Positions 1 through 12,599 of a DNA stretch of 64,000 bases are shown in pieces; positions within the stretch are counted from its first letter, which is position 1, and every line of letters begins with the position of its first letter. Where the stretch lies: the NCBI GenBank assembly GCA_963971285.1, contig OZ020244.1:24862001-24926000 (forward strand), in the 5' to 3' direction. The notes under the pieces are model-generated. The model ran no database searches. It had not been told where the DNA came from and worked only from the letters and a program-made list of their open reading frames with translations. The stretch comes from Astropecten irregularis (lineage: Eukaryota > Echinodermata > Asteroidea > Paxillosida > Astropectinidae). The position numbers and the translations under genes were made by a program.

Positions 1-18
1 TGGCTGATTATTATAGCA

Positions 19-159
19 GGGGTCGATTTCACGAAGCCCTACGATGGATCATAACCTGAGTTACGAAGGATAACCCATCATATCCTACGTAGGGCTGCAA
101 TGCATCATAAGTCGTACAACTGATAGGAAGTTACAATGAGTTTGGTGAAATCGATCCCA
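19..159. repeat. Foldback family A (GGGGTCGATTTCACGAAG ends), copy 1
   Basis: About 140 bp beginning GGGGTCGATTTCACGAAGCC and ending TTTGGTGAAATCGATCCC, so the ends are inverted repeats. The interior carries the phrase TATCCTACGTAGGGCTGCAA. Six copies in the window, non-coding; probably a MITE-like element. Confidence 0.85.
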
Positions 160-790
160 GGTTTCTTACCTGACCACCTGGGACAAATTTCGTAGCCTTA
201 CTTGATGATCAGTGATGCTTTTATACTTCATATTGTGATTTACTGTAGCTTAAAAGTTTGCTTTTTTACTAAAATGCATTAATGTGTTTCGTGCCCTTAA
301 ATTTGTAACACATGTGGCGATTTTCAATGTTTGGTCATAGATCATTAAGTCTGGTGACTTAAGCAAGTTTTTTCTGTGTTCACTGTCAAAAACCTGCTTA
401 GCAAAACCTGTCTTAAAAATTAGGTAGGTAGTGAAGATGCATGTGTATTCCTTGTGACAACTACTAAGCTTATAAAGGGATGTGAATTTGTGCATTATTT
501 TATGCTCAGCAATATTGTGTGCTTAAGACCTTCAATGGTATAACTAACTAGCTTCCCAGTAATGGAACTGACCTGGCTTGGCAAAGGCAGGGGGGACTCC
601 GTTTTCCTGCTTTTCAAAGTCCAGACGGTCTTTCTTCCGCATCCTGAAAAAAAAAAAAAAAAAAAAAAATACAACAAAAAATTAATAAATAAGATTAAAT
701 TGATTTTGCTTCTCACAGATTTAAAACTCAGTAGGCCCTATATGGTCAAGATTCTTGAGAAACATTGACTTTTGGGTAAAAAAATAGCAA

Positions 791-957
791 TAGGCCTTAT
801 TCATTGCACATCCATTTTGTCACCTTCCTTGTATACCTGATGGAAAAGATAACACCAATTCTAAAAAGAAAAAGGGTACCAGACTGTTTTAAATCCAATC
901 CTCGGTTTGATTGCACTGCTTCGAATGTAGGATGGATGCACCGTGAATAAGGCCTAT
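791..957. repeat. Family H (TAGGCCTTATTCA ends), copy 1
   Basis: Ends TAGGCCTTATTCATTGCACA and GTGAATAAGGCCTATA are inverted repeats; interior GTCACCTTCCTTGTATACC and GATTGCACTGCT. Three copies in the window. Confidence 0.82.
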
Positions 958-2420
958 AGTGGACTATCATAACAAATATGCATACTGTTTGTGGGGGAAA
1001 ATGTATGCAATAAAAAAACTCATGTGAATGATTTCATGTAATACATACACATATTGTACACAACCAACACCACTGCGCTTACCTGTACATGTAAGCAATC
1101 ATACTGAATTCATTCCTGCTTCGGTTTAAAATGCATGTACATGTACATTAACATATTGCTGTTTAATGACAGACGCTGCTTTGTAAGTACATGTAGAATA
1201 AGACGAGCATCTCAATAACGCAGAGTGTAATGAAGTCCTCTTTCTGCGATAAACACACGTACATTGAAGGTACAAGGTCCATGTGCAGAGTGGTAATGAG
1301 GGGGGGGGGGATGTCTTGTTCCCAGAAACGAACTGCATATCATCTGCCTGTTATCAGTTCAAGTGTACACCAGACTAGTTTGACAGCAAAGGGTTTATAA
1401 TACTGCACGTTGGACTTAAACTGGAGTCAACTCGACATGCCTGGCCAATCAACCCAGAGTAACTGATCCATGCAGGAATGCCAACATAAAATACCAAATG
1501 TCACCAGCTAGAGAGAGCTGGAGAGATTCTAGGCTTCACCAGCCAGCCACACAGAACCCCATTCTTGACACGAGTTATGCCGCATGGTAATCCAAGAAGA
1601 GATAACCTTTAATGCAATATAATGCATCAATGTAGAAGCTTATCTTTAAATTCATGCATGCAACTTGGACTTGGACTTGGCTAGCCTTCATCAGGCAACT
1701 GACAAACTGGATGCTGCGGTGTCAATGAGCAATTGACAATGTCTCGAGAATTTCAGGCTAGGTGTAGGGTATAGTTAACCAGACCCCATGGATGCTATTT
1801 TGCAAATCTGTCTAATGCTTATGGGTACATTCTACCGCACAGAGCTCTTCCAAGAAATATCACTCAAACGAAGCTTTGCTTAAAAAATGCAGCGAATGGC
1901 ACGATAACAATCCCTCGTCTAATGTTGGCAGCAAAGGAAGAGGAGCCACCCACTGGAGCGCCCAGGGTTCACCTCCGGGCCACCAATGTGGTTAGGGAAA
2001 AAGGAGTCAAATCAAATGGAACAGCCTTCCTCAATCCAAAAATTAAAAAACCAGGGATCTCTGCCGCGTGCCTAAAACCTTTGCCGCAATCAGAGTGTGA
2101 CAACCAGGTTCTGATGCGGTAGAAGGAACGTGTACATACGTTGGTAAACTACTAGATAGGATATGGGGCATTAACCCAGTAATTATCCATTTCCCAATGA
2201 GTTAATTTTATCGTTAAAGGGTAGGAGTACACGTGGGGCCTGGGACTGGTGGATAAACTGGAGTGTTTGAAGTAAAAACAGCAGAAAGTCAACCGACAGT
2301 ATAAACTATACTCTGCCACAACAGTGCATCAACGAGAGGCCCTCTGAACTCCGAGTGTTAGGCCTATATACACATTGTGTCATGACTTCGCTTGATGGGC
2401 AGTTTTGCAGAATATGGGCA

Positions 2421-2616
2421 TTTACGAAACGGAGGCTTAGGCTCAGGCTCCAGCTCTGACATCCATATGCTGAAAATATAGGTTGTGGTTTTTCATTTAA
2501 GCTGACGCTCTATTTCCTTTTCAAACCAGAAAATCCACTTCAAAACCGCCGCCAAAATCCTCTTTTTTGTTGCCCGTTATTTCAGAATGGATTCCCGAAA
2601 TGAAGCTGGGGCTTCG
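2421..2616. repeat. Hexamer-end element family D, copy 1 (right end damaged)
   Basis: Consensus of the family: a CGGCTCAGGCTC-type array, then CATATGCTGAAAATATAGGT, GAAGCTGAAGCTCTGTTTTC, AACCAGAGAATCTACTTC, a block near CTCTATTTTGATAC, GGATTCACGAAATGGAGCC, and a GAGCCGGAGCCG-type array. The two arrays are inverted relative to each other, so they act as terminal inverted repeats. About 220 bp, non-coding. Here the right array is reduced to GAAGCTGGGGC. Confidence 0.8.
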
Positions 2617-2971
2617 TAGATGCCCCATAACTTCTCCTGATCATCAACCCTTCAACATGTTCAAGGTGCTCCTTTTCATCTCCTTGTTGTATTCATAGTC
2701 ATGTGAAAACCTTTGACGAAGATCCTACTAGAATCAGACCATCGGGCCTTCCTGGCTCTGAGCATCATATATTTCAAGTCATGACAGTATATCGTGCCGT
2801 CAGATCGGTCTATACTCCCTCCACTTTGATGAGATGTTTGCATGTTAGTTTGTCACAATAGATGCATTTTGAAAACTTGATGACTGGAATGATTGCTCTC
2901 TCCCCAAAACCAACCCAAAGCAACACAAAAACAAAGAAAGACCAATGACACTACCACATCCAGCATAGTTT

Positions 2972-3171
2972 NNNNNNNNNNNNNNNNNNNNNNNNNNNNN
3001 NNNNNNNNNNNNNNNNNNNNNNNNNNNNNNNNNNNNNNNNNNNNNNNNNNNNNNNNNNNNNNNNNNNNNNNNNNNNNNNNNNNNNNNNNNNNNNNNNNNN
3101 NNNNNNNNNNNNNNNNNNNNNNNNNNNNNNNNNNNNNNNNNNNNNNNNNNNNNNNNNNNNNNNNNNNNNNN
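2972..3171. other. Assembly gap of 200 Ns
   Basis: Exactly 200 consecutive N. The round number suggests a placeholder, so the true length of missing sequence is unknown. Confidence 0.98.
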
Positions 3172-3639
3172 AGACAAATTAATTCTTAAGAGGGCGCCCA
3201 CCCAAAAGATGGACCGACTTCCTGAAAGAGAGCTACATAAGTAGGGGAGTAACATCACTGACCCAAACCTGGCATATAACCCAAGATAGGAAATTGTTGA
3301 GACTCTTCATAGTGTACCTGCCATCTTGACAGTCCCACATATGCAAGGAAAGCATTTAAAGTCAAAAGCAAAAGAAGGTTTTAACATTTATTTCATTGAT
3401 TATGCATGACAGAGCAACAATCTTTATTGACTGTCACAGTTTGTATTTCTTCAAATTCTTGAAAAGGAAATGACTGCATCAGGGCCCTCACACACACACA
3501 ATATTTCAGCAATCAGCATCTGTGTGTTCTTGAATCATTGCCAAAAGATAAATCCATCCTTTTACAGCCTTCGGCTTCTGGCTATTTCTGAACAGCATTC
3601 TTGGATGCCGTCCAAACAAGGATTTTGATGCTTTCCTTG

Positions 3640-3668
3640 GGGGGTGGGGGGGGGGGGGGTGGGGGTGG
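3640..3668. repeat. Poly-G run
   Basis: GGGG runs broken by single T bases, about 29 bases. A C-run of about 20 lies at 5555-5573 and an A-run at 648-669. Confidence 0.9.
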
Positions 3669-3835
3669 AGAAACTCCTAGCATGATTTTAAAACTTAAAA
3701 GGCCCTTGGGATACACAGCGCTATGTGAGTGGTTTCGTGACTTCGGACTGGTTAACTAGCAAATATAACTAAGCTATGCTAACCAGCCAATTTTGGTGGT
3801 GCCTCCAATTGTCAATTTTCTTGTTCAATTGAAAC

Positions 3836-5591
3836 TCAGGAGCGGATCCAGGATTTTCCAAAAGGGGGGTCGTAAAAAATAAAATGCGCCAATTCAATAG
3901 TGATGGATAGGCCTGGGCGATTAACTCGATTAATCGATTAATCGCGATTACATTCCTGTGTCGATTACTCGATTAGTAAATTCTGAACTACTCGATTAAT
4001 CGTGCCAGCGCGATTAGTGCCTTCGAGTTGCGATTATATTCATGAGTTACTACTATTCTCAGTCGATCAATAGCCATGCCGTGTGTGTTGCACGGAGCAG
4101 CTGCATAGACTTGATGACAAGTCGTTAGACATTCGTGTTTTGTCCGTCCGTCTGTCAAAATTAGGTACAATCATTGTGCATCATGCATCGTTCGTATAGT
4201 GAGGCATCGCGATCTTTATTCAATAGGGGTCGAGGGTGTACATGTACCGCGGTCGCGTCCCCGCATGTTGGAAATAATGCAGGACGTACACAGTGTAATG
4301 TGAACACGCACACCGTACCCCTGGTGTAGCGATACAATTACCGACTTGATATCAAGTCTGCCTGCTGCATGTGCACCGGATGCCCGCCCAATTGTGACAG
4401 CACCATGACAACATTTTGAGATTACACTGTAATTGGCCAGTAGCCCTTCTAATAATACTGCCTTATATGGTCAACGTGGATGAGGCATGAATGAGGGCTA
4501 TACCATTTCGCTGTTTATTGTGGTACTTTTAGTTATGTTGCATTTTCAATGAATACTATTTATCTCACTTAGTAATGAAACAAAAGGTTGTCGCACACAA
4601 ACATAAGTTATTGAGTACATACAGTTTAAACGTGTCGCCGGGGTGAATTTTTATTCAACCCTGACAGCTGACAACGAAGTTTTTCTCAACCTAGGCCCAC
4701 GTGTTTACAATGGATTCAGCTACCATGGCCGGCCAGCAAGGCTTGGCGCATGGCGTGATGATATGACACTCAACTACTCGAGTACAGTGCAGACGCTATT
4801 CTATTAGACGATTACTGTACTGTATCGTATCGTATGATAATCGTGAAGTGAACATGTGGAGTAATCGTGAACTGAAAAATAATCGCGATGTGTTTAGTAA
4901 TCGTGAACTGAGTTATAATTGTGTTCACTGTTCAGTAATCGTGAACTGTATAATAATCGTGTTCACTGTTCAGCCTGCATGGGGTGTACATTGTGTCATC
5001 GTGTACTATCGTTGACCTGTACATGCATGGGTGGGACCACGTCTGTGTGTACCTACGGGAGGCTGTAACTGCATGCCTTGTCGGCCAACACTTCGCGAAA
5101 TTACCCTACTTTACTGAAGGAATACCAATAATTGGGGACGATATTATCTTCCCGAATTTTGCATTATACCTTGTCAGAGCAAAAATGGCAGTGCTCATTG
5201 CTCAATGCCTCGGAAATCAGAACTGATCGCTGTTGAAACTTGTAAGAATCAATGCATTACGCTAGTGCAGTTTACTGCAGTGTCGCTATGATGAAAATAA
5301 GGTACGTGCTGCTTGTATATAGTCACTTCCGGGTAATCGCGATTAATCGATTAATCGCGATTATTTCCTCCGCGATTAATCGATTAGTGAAAAGCAGTAA
5401 TCGCCCAGGCCTAGTGATGGATGCATTTCGGGCAATCAAAGCTAGCTAATTTTGTCTCCCCCTCTTTTTTTTGTCTCTTTTCGAGTCATCCCACCTCCAA
5501 ATATATATATATATTTTTTCTTTCTGGAAGAAAAGGGGGGACGTGCGCCCCCATGCCCCCCCCCCCCCCCCCCACCCGGATCTGCCCCTGA
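3836..5591. mobile_element. Outer element with TCAGGAGCGGATCCAGG ends, interrupted by a hAT-like insertion
   Basis: Left end TCAGGAGCGGATCCAGG at 3836 and right end CCCGGATCTGCCCCTGA ending at 5591 are inverted repeats (14 of 17 match). Removing the inner element (3908-5413) and one target copy leaves about 240 bp, a MITE-sized unit with G-rich and C-rich subterminal runs. Superfamily not determined. Confidence 0.6.
3908..5413. mobile_element. hAT-like non-autonomous DNA transposon, 1506 bp
   Basis: Terminal inverted repeats TAGGCCTGGGCGATTA (3908-3923) and TAATCGCCCAGGCCTA (5398-5413), with further ATTAATCG-rich inverted sequence inside. The flanks carry a perfect 8-bp target duplication, GTGATGGA (3900-3907 and 5414-5421). 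TAGGNCTGGGCGAT-type ends with 8-bp duplications are known for hAT elements. No transposase frame remains. A degenerate tandem of TAATCGTGAACTG lies at 4836-4970. Confidence 0.88.
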
Positions 5592-6077
5592 AAGTAGTAA
5601 AATGTCAGTCTACAACCATAGCAAAACATGGATGCGTAACAATTAATCCATTCAACACACCGAGCAGCGGTTTTTTCCAGGTCTGCAATAGAACTACTAG
5701 TCCAGTCTCTACCTCACAGCTGCAGCATTCTCCTGAAGATGGTCAGGCCAGAACGTCGAGTTAACCAGCTCTTTTCAGAGCCTACCCATACTCACAAGAG
5801 ATAAAATACATGTCACATGGTGTTACAGCAAACCTATTACTTCCACCATGCATAGCCTCAAATCTAAGTTATGGATGTATTTACACAGCCTGTGCTTGAC
5901 TTCACTAAAGCTTTGTGATTTGTGTTTTTTTGACGAGATGTCAATATCACCATGGGAACTTGTATTGTGACATATCACTTTCCACAGGGATGGAAACCGT
6001 TAGGTATTTCACGTTGACGATCAATCCTGGCCTATGGTGAAATCCACTGAACACTTGGGCAAAATTCCCCGGATCTC

Positions 6078-6330
6078 AATTTGTCTAGCAGTCACCCTTT
6101 CAAGACAAGTTTCTTTCTTCAATCTTCTCATGAACAAATTAATCACTTTTCTGGAAGAACAACGAACCCTTCTGGCCTGTCAATCAAACTGTGCGCATTG
6201 ACCAATTGGAGGATGCCTTTTAATCAGGTGATCACGAAAGCCTCGGTCAAACTCGGTCACATGTGGTATGCAAAACACACACGTGGGCGGGGCTTAAGAG
6301 CAAACAAGCCGGAACGGTCCGCTGATTTGA
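6078..6330. repeat. Family I (GTGGGCGGGGCTTAAGAGCA), copy 1
   Basis: Shares GGTCAAACTCGGTCACATGT and GTGGGCGGGGCTTA with two other places in the window. No clear terminal inverted repeat seen. Confidence 0.7.
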
Positions 6331-7822
6331 TCTACCATTGTGAAGCTCACTTCATACTTTCTGCAAATTAGCAAACAAATGTTCTTGCATCGCACTGGGA
6401 AAAACAACACAAATTGACTGTGACATCAACACAATTCCCTTGGCATCACAACTCACACCGAAGGACAAAGCCGGCTTTTTTTTAATAGCTATGAGTTTTC
6501 CTAAGGGGTGAAAATTATTATTCATGTGGCATATCTAAAGGGGGGGCAAGGGGGGCATGTGTCCTAAGCGCCACTTGTCAGGGACGTTAAAACGCAAGAG
6601 AAAGAAAAAGTAGCTGTAGACCCTACTGTCGTTGAAGTTATTGGAAATCTAATCCAATGAATAAACAAAGAAAGATTCCAATTTGAAATGTCCAAATAGG
6701 GACGCGATTTAAGTGCTTGCCCCAGGCGCCATTTTCCCTAGAAACATCGCTGAATAGAAGAATCCCACCTGAGCTTGACGATGGTTTCCATGGGAACAAA
6801 CAAATTTGCATTGAAGTGGCACATTTTGATTGAATGGCGCATATGTAGACCCCTGTCACCGGTCACCGTGGCCCGTAGCTAATGGTCACCTTTTCTTGGT
6901 CTCAATGGCTTTGCCCATTCTCTTTGCTTCCTGAGTGTCCACAAAGGAGGGCAAAACCTTACAGAAATATCAATATAATTATGCCTACAAGATATCAAAC
7001 GAGCAGTTACAGACTAAATTACGAATATCGGTTGAATAAAGGACTTTTGCTTTCTGCCAAGCACAATATTTGAAATATATATGGGCCACATGTGCCGCAT
7101 GAAAAATAATCCCCTACAAAAAGCAGGTACTTTTCAATATTAAAACGTACATCAAACAAGATATTCTAAATGTTGAAAAGCAAATGGGTGTGGATTGGGC
7201 GCAAGCGAGGAGAAGAATGATGGATGGAACGAAGCTGAAACGACTTCCAGATGTTCCATTCTGTCTAGAGTCATGCCAAAAGGCAGAGCACGGGCCAAAC
7301 AGGAAAACATGATGATGATAAGAACTGTCATCATTTGAAAGTCAACAACAAGAACTACAAACCTCCATAAACTATAAAATGGACTTTTCCCTACTTTTCT
7401 TCCCGTTCGTTCGTTAAAGACTAGAACGTGAAATGAAAAAAACGTAAAGCAAGGCCATTTGTATGATGAGAAACTTGGCATGCTACCAGAAACTATAGGC
7501 CCCCTATTATTATTAGCAACATACAGGAAATTGAAACTTCAAGAGGGATTTTTCTCTCTCCAAACTGGCTTGTAATAGTCTTGGAGAGAAGCCAAACAAT
7601 GACTGCATTAATAACTGCATCAGGATTGTTATGGTTTCATCGCATGATCTCCATGACTAATCACTCTCTGTGATTCCGTTTCAGGATGAAATTAAAAGCA
7701 CATTACGTTGTGTTGTCTCTCAGTTCCTTAAAGATTTTGTTTTAATTTGGGATGGTTAGACGAAGACATATATAAATATAGTTCTATTAAGATTTATTTA
7801 TTAGTTCTATTAAGATTAAGTC

Positions 7823-8113
7823 AGGGCCCAATTCCATGATGGAATCTGTTAAGGCAAATTTTTGTGCTTACAGCTGGCACTGCTACAAGTGAAATCTATT
7901 ACATGGAATCCATAAGCAAGACTTTTGGTAAATGAATAATTTCTAAGCTAACCTTAATTACTTTCTGTTGACGCGCTGCCACTTGCATTCTTCAGAAAGA
8001 CAGTGTAGCAAGAAAGAAAACTTTCCCTTGAAATACGCTTACGCAAAAAAGCCTGCTATCGGAAGCAAACATTATTTGCTTATTTGTGACGGATTCCAGG
8101 AAAATGGGCCCAG
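7823..8113. repeat. Foldback family C (GGGCCCAATTTCACGGAATC ends), copy 1
   Basis: About 290 bp with ends AGGGCCCAATTCC and GGAAAATGGGCCCAGG. The interior has paired GGAATCTGTTA and GACGGATTCC phrases. Five copies in the window, non-coding. Confidence 0.75.
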
Positions 8114-8813
8114 GTCAAAAGTGTGTTAATTGCTTTTGATAGCTATAAATTTAAACCAAAAAACCAAGAAAAGACAAATAAATTTGCAAGCTTCAAAACA
8201 AAATCTATGGTTGTCTTTATACCGCCTTTAGAGGCAGATGCATCAAAGTGAGATTTAAGGTTTGGCAAAATTCTTAGTAATCTGAAACTGGATCTTATAG
8301 CTCAAAGGCAACACAATTCGTTGTTTGTTCTCTTCAATGTTCTTCTTGTCTACAGAACTGCAGAAGTGTTAGCTGGCTTACTCGAATCAGTCTTGAAAGT
8401 GGAAAATGAGGATTTTTGCTCCTTTTCTTCATCATCTCATTAATGTGTACAGTAGAAGACTTTACAAATACTAACACTGACTAAATGTCAGACGAAATTC
8501 TTCGCTATAAAAGAAGTCTTCTGTAATAAAATAAGTTTCTTGGGTGTACACAGGGCAGGAACATTATTTTTCGAAAGGCAAGACAATCTTTCTTTTGCAA
8601 AGCATGAAAAACAAAACCAATTGTGAAATGTCACAACCCCTCGAGCCTCTAAGGATGTCAAAATTACAGTCTAGTGAAGCCGTCTGTCAATTAACCATGG
8701 TTTGAGATATGGCAGAGATGAATGGGTCCTACATCTGGGAAACTGCATGCATGACGTGACGTCCTATTTTGCCATGCATCTCAATTTTGTACAAAGTTGT
8801 GTCAATTTTGTGT

Positions 8814-9176
8814 TGAAGGTACAGTACAGGATTGGTAACATCCCCAAACAGAAATGTTCACAGATTTACGTATAACTTCCAGGGTATGATGATGGTGCTG
8901 GTAGAAACGTACCGTTAAAATATTTCTGCCTGAAATGGCGTATTCATCCAGAAATTAGTCAAACAACGACCGAAAACAGTTTTGATCTCGGGGTGAGATC
9001 AAAACCATTCTTTGTGTTTTATAATAAAAATTGAGGCGGGTTGTCGCTATTTTCTCGTGACTCAGATGTACGATTGAGCTCAAATTTTCACAGGCTCATT
9101 TTTTTATGTGTACATGCTGGATTACCGGTAGACAAAGTGTGAGTGCTGTTCTGTGACCATAACTAATCATGTGTAA
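8814..9176. mobile_element. TTAA-family MITE E, copy 1
   Basis: Family features: ends (TTAA)AGGT..AGTACAGGATTGGTAAC or AGGTAATATCATACTTTGG, an internal palindrome around GATCAAAAC, and TGTTCACAGATTTACGTATA near one end. This copy begins GAAGGTACAGTACAGGATTG; its outer borders are worn. Confidence 0.75.
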
Positions 9177-10104
9177 GCACATGCAAGGTGAGTGGGATAC
9201 TAGAGACAACCAAAAACAAGAAGTTCAAAGCAGTCTGACTAGGGTTTTTATAGTCTAGTCTGGTCACACATATGAGAATGAGAACAACTGAGACCAAAGC
9301 CTGACAGCTAAGTCATTCAACGTGGAGAAAAGAAATTCATAGTTTCTCTTGCGCATCAACAAACGCCGGCTGGGTTTGGATTAAATACAGACAAGGTATT
9401 TATAGAGCTTGAGACAAACTGGGGACCGGGGATGTGAAGGCTGAATGCCACTTTGCCTGAAGGAACCGGCTGGTGCTGATTTTGCTTATTCTTTTGCTTT
9501 TTGAAGCCCCAATTGCTGGTCAGAACCTGGGAAAGATTTCAGACTTTAGACTACTCCGATCACAGGAAGGGTGTCTGCCCGCCAAATGACAGCTGAGAGG
9601 AAAAAGAAGGGGGCGGGGAGGTTAAACAAGGGGAAGGGGAAACGCTGGGGTAGACTTAGACTAGGAGAGACTGTTTGGAAAGGCTTCTGGTTGGCTTTTA
9701 TAATGTGAGTTGAGCATTTTAAAATGTTAGCGTGAGGGGTGACAAATCGGGGAGGTGTCAAACTAGTTAATAGTTAGCATCGCTCAAATCTCTATCAGGA
9801 GTATGGGTATGGTCGTGTCATGTGTTCTCAAGATCAGAGCTTTCACAACCATTTACATGTTCAATCATTCATGGTGCAATCGACACACAAAGAATACCGC
9901 ACTGTAGGCAGGGTGCTTGCATAGCCAACATGTAGGCCGCTGACAATGCCTGCATTTAATATAAGTAGCCCAGAGAAGCTTAACCCTAACCCTCTGCACC
10001 TACCACACAAGACAAGACCTGCTTACCACACATTAACGCAGTCTCCACAGTGGGGACTGGAACATAAACGACACATTACCATGAAAACAACATTGATGCT
10101 CACC

Positions 10105-10392
10105 CGGGGGTGCATTCCACTTGCGCGAACAAATGCGAACATGTTTACGCGATGTTTACGTTACGCTTAGATTTTGAAGTAGAATGCACACGCAACAAAT
10201 GGCAAACATGAGTTGCGTATTGCGTCCATCTTTCATTCAATGTAGTTAGCCAACTTAAGCACACTCCTCCTCTACACCGTTAGATATGTTAGGCGAACGT
10301 TGTGTTCATGTTTGGTGAACAGCGCGTTCCGGTTTGAAAACGGTGTATCGTGCGCCGTGCGCGTAGTTACCTGGAGTGGAACGCACCCCTGG
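10105..10392. mobile_element. MITE with GGGGGTGCATTCCACTT ends
   Basis: CCGGGGGTGCATTCCACTT and GGAGTGGAACGCACCCCTGG are inverted repeats 290 bp apart. The interior is CpG-rich for this window. Single copy. Confidence 0.72.
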
Positions 10393-10435
10393 ATAACTCC
10401 GGATCTGAAGAAACTGACAAATAAGAAACATAAGT

Positions 10436-10605
10436 TTTTCAATTTAGCCCGTAGATCAGGCCGCATCACTGACTGAAATTTGATTAATCTGTTCGAAATG
10501 AGGAAGGTACTTGACCACGAAAGCCCTTGGTCAAACTCGGTCATGCGGTATGTAAAACACATGTGGGCGGGGCTTAGGAGCAAAGCCGGAATGGTCTATT
10601 AGGCT
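10436..10605. repeat. Family I, copy 2
   Basis: GACCACGAAAGCCCTTGGTC then GTGGGCGGGGCTTAGGAGCA. Confidence 0.7.
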
Positions 10606-10760
10606 TGTCCCTCATCAGCAATGTATACTCAGTGCTTTTGATATGCACATGAAAAAAACAAATCATGCGCTGGCTCGGGTGGGATTCCAACCCACGACTT
10701 CCTGTTTACAAGTTCGGATGTCATACCACAAGACCACCATTCTAGCTGGGGTCAGCTGGT
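10605..10760 (-). repeat. tRNA-derived SINE, copy 1
   Basis: Reverse strand carries a B-box-like GGTTGGAATCCCACC and an A-box-like GGTCTTGTGGTATGACATC. The first part matches the copy at 29485. Not a functional tRNA: stems do not pair. Confidence 0.72.
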
Positions 10761-11617
10761 TAATTTGAACCCAATATCCCAGGGGTACCAAGATTAGTCA
10801 CGAAAAACACTACAAGGACATCTTTGAGATGAAAACATCAAATATCCCTCTTAACAACATGCAACGTGCCACAACTGCCTTTTTAACAGCCCGGTAGCTC
10901 AAATCAGCTTTGGTTCAGACTTATGACTCATTTTGTTGTAGTAGGCACTGTATACATGTTAGTGTCCCTCATGAGTACTGCAACGATGATGGCAAACAGC
11001 ATCTTGTCTTGCCAACTGTTTGCCTCAAGGAAAAAAAAACCAGCTGTACAGCTTTAAAAACCATACAGTTTCTGTTGTCGATCACAATGCGCTATTAAAA
11101 TGTGAGACTTCAGTTTTTGAACAATCCAATCTTGATGAATCCTCCTGCAAAACGTCTATATTTAAGTGGTTGCACTGGCTCAGATTACAGCAACAGCGAG
11201 AGTGAAATTCAGTTTTTGGAGTAGACAGGCAGTGCTGGTCATCAATGCTTTGAGTGGACACCCTAGATACAAAACCCTAAGGGTAATATACATAATATAC
11301 CATGTACATTACATGTATATCACTGGCATTTTCAGAGTTTATCTATTTTTGACATTCACATTCCCCATCATACTCCCTTAAACAATGTGCAGATTCTTAA
11401 ATGCTATAAAGTAAACTTTACTCAAAATATTCAGATGAAAATTTGGCAAATACATGTAAATTACCTGAGAGTTTGTTTTAAATATCGTACCCGTAATTTT
11501 GAACAATGCCTATTAATATTGAAATAACCAAATGAAGATTAATTGTCAATAGTATTTTTTTTCTCACTTACGACTTACGACTGGGTGGGGAATTAAATGA
11601 AATTTCAGGTAAGATAT

Positions 11618-11988
11618 TTAAAGGTGTGCAGTACAGGATTGGTAACATACTCAAACAGAAATGTTCACAGATTTATGTACATTGTATAACTTTCAGGATA
11701 TGAAGATGATGCTGGTAGAAACATACCGTTAGAATATTTCAAGCTGAAATGGTGTATTAATCCAGAAGAAAAACAACGACCAAAAACAATTTTGATCTTG
11801 GGGTGAGATAAAAACTCCTGTGAATAGATTTGAAAATACCGTGAGCTCCTTTGACTGTTTTCTACAGTTCCGATTATAGCATGCATGAGCTGAAAATGCC
11901 ACAGGTTTGTTTTTATTCCCCGACAAATCAAATTATGGACAGTCTGTAGCTGTTCTGTCACCTTTACCAATCCTGTATTTGCCTTTAA
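11618..11988. mobile_element. TTAA-family MITE E, copy 2 (intact borders)
   Basis: Both borders preserve TTAA: TTAAAGGTGTGCAGTACAGG at the left and TACCAATCCTGTATTTGCCT then TTAA at the right. Confidence 0.85.
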
Positions 11989-12144
11989 AACAACATGTAG
12001 TCACAAATTGAAGTACTCCCTTATTCAGTTCATCTCATGCACATGAATGACATAACCTACATGTTCTTGTACTCCAGTCCTTTTCTAGGCTTTGAGTAAG
12101 ATCCAGCTTTGTATTTTTACTTGCATGTTCTTGCCTTCTTGTCA

Positions 12145-12240
12145 TTTAGCCTCGATTAAGATCCTGCTAGGATCGAAATGTGTCAGGTCATTATTTTGGT
12201 TGATGAGCAGTTTTTACTTATAAGATCCAGCTGGGATGGA
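12145..12240. repeat. Palindrome G-related fragment
   Basis: AAGATCCTGCTAGGATCGAA followed by CAGGTCATTATTTTGGTTGA, matching the right arm and downstream tail of the copies near 48.1 and 61.0 kb. Confidence 0.6.
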
Positions 12241-12599
12241 AACACCGAGCCAAACATTCTTCAACATGTACTGTAATCATGTGCCTATCAAATGGCAACA
12301 TTCTTTCAGTGATTGCAAAAGCCTTTCAATGACCCAAACATGTCACAGTGGCCACCCTTTAAGAAGAGAGCCATTTAAAGGCACATTATAACACAGACAG
12401 ACAGGGATAAGGGTACTATTAATAAAAATTCTAGCAGCTGCTCATTTACACCCAGCCAAGAAAAGGGGAGCGGAGACAGGAGGGAACAGAAGGGAAGTTT
12501 GACAGGAAAGTGTGCCACTTAGCAAATTAAGAGTGATTTCCTGATTCTTAAAACAATTACTGCCTATAATGTAGATAATCACCTCATTAACGCTCTGGG

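Noticed and set aside
2845-3258. Open frames of 98-137 codons on both strands spanning the N run
   Set aside because: Most of their length is the 200-N gap; they are artefacts of unknown bases.
7152-7481. 109-codon minus frame considered as a cytoplasmic exon
   Set aside because: Hydrophobic, no phase-2 acceptor at a suitable place and no kinase or phosphatase motif.
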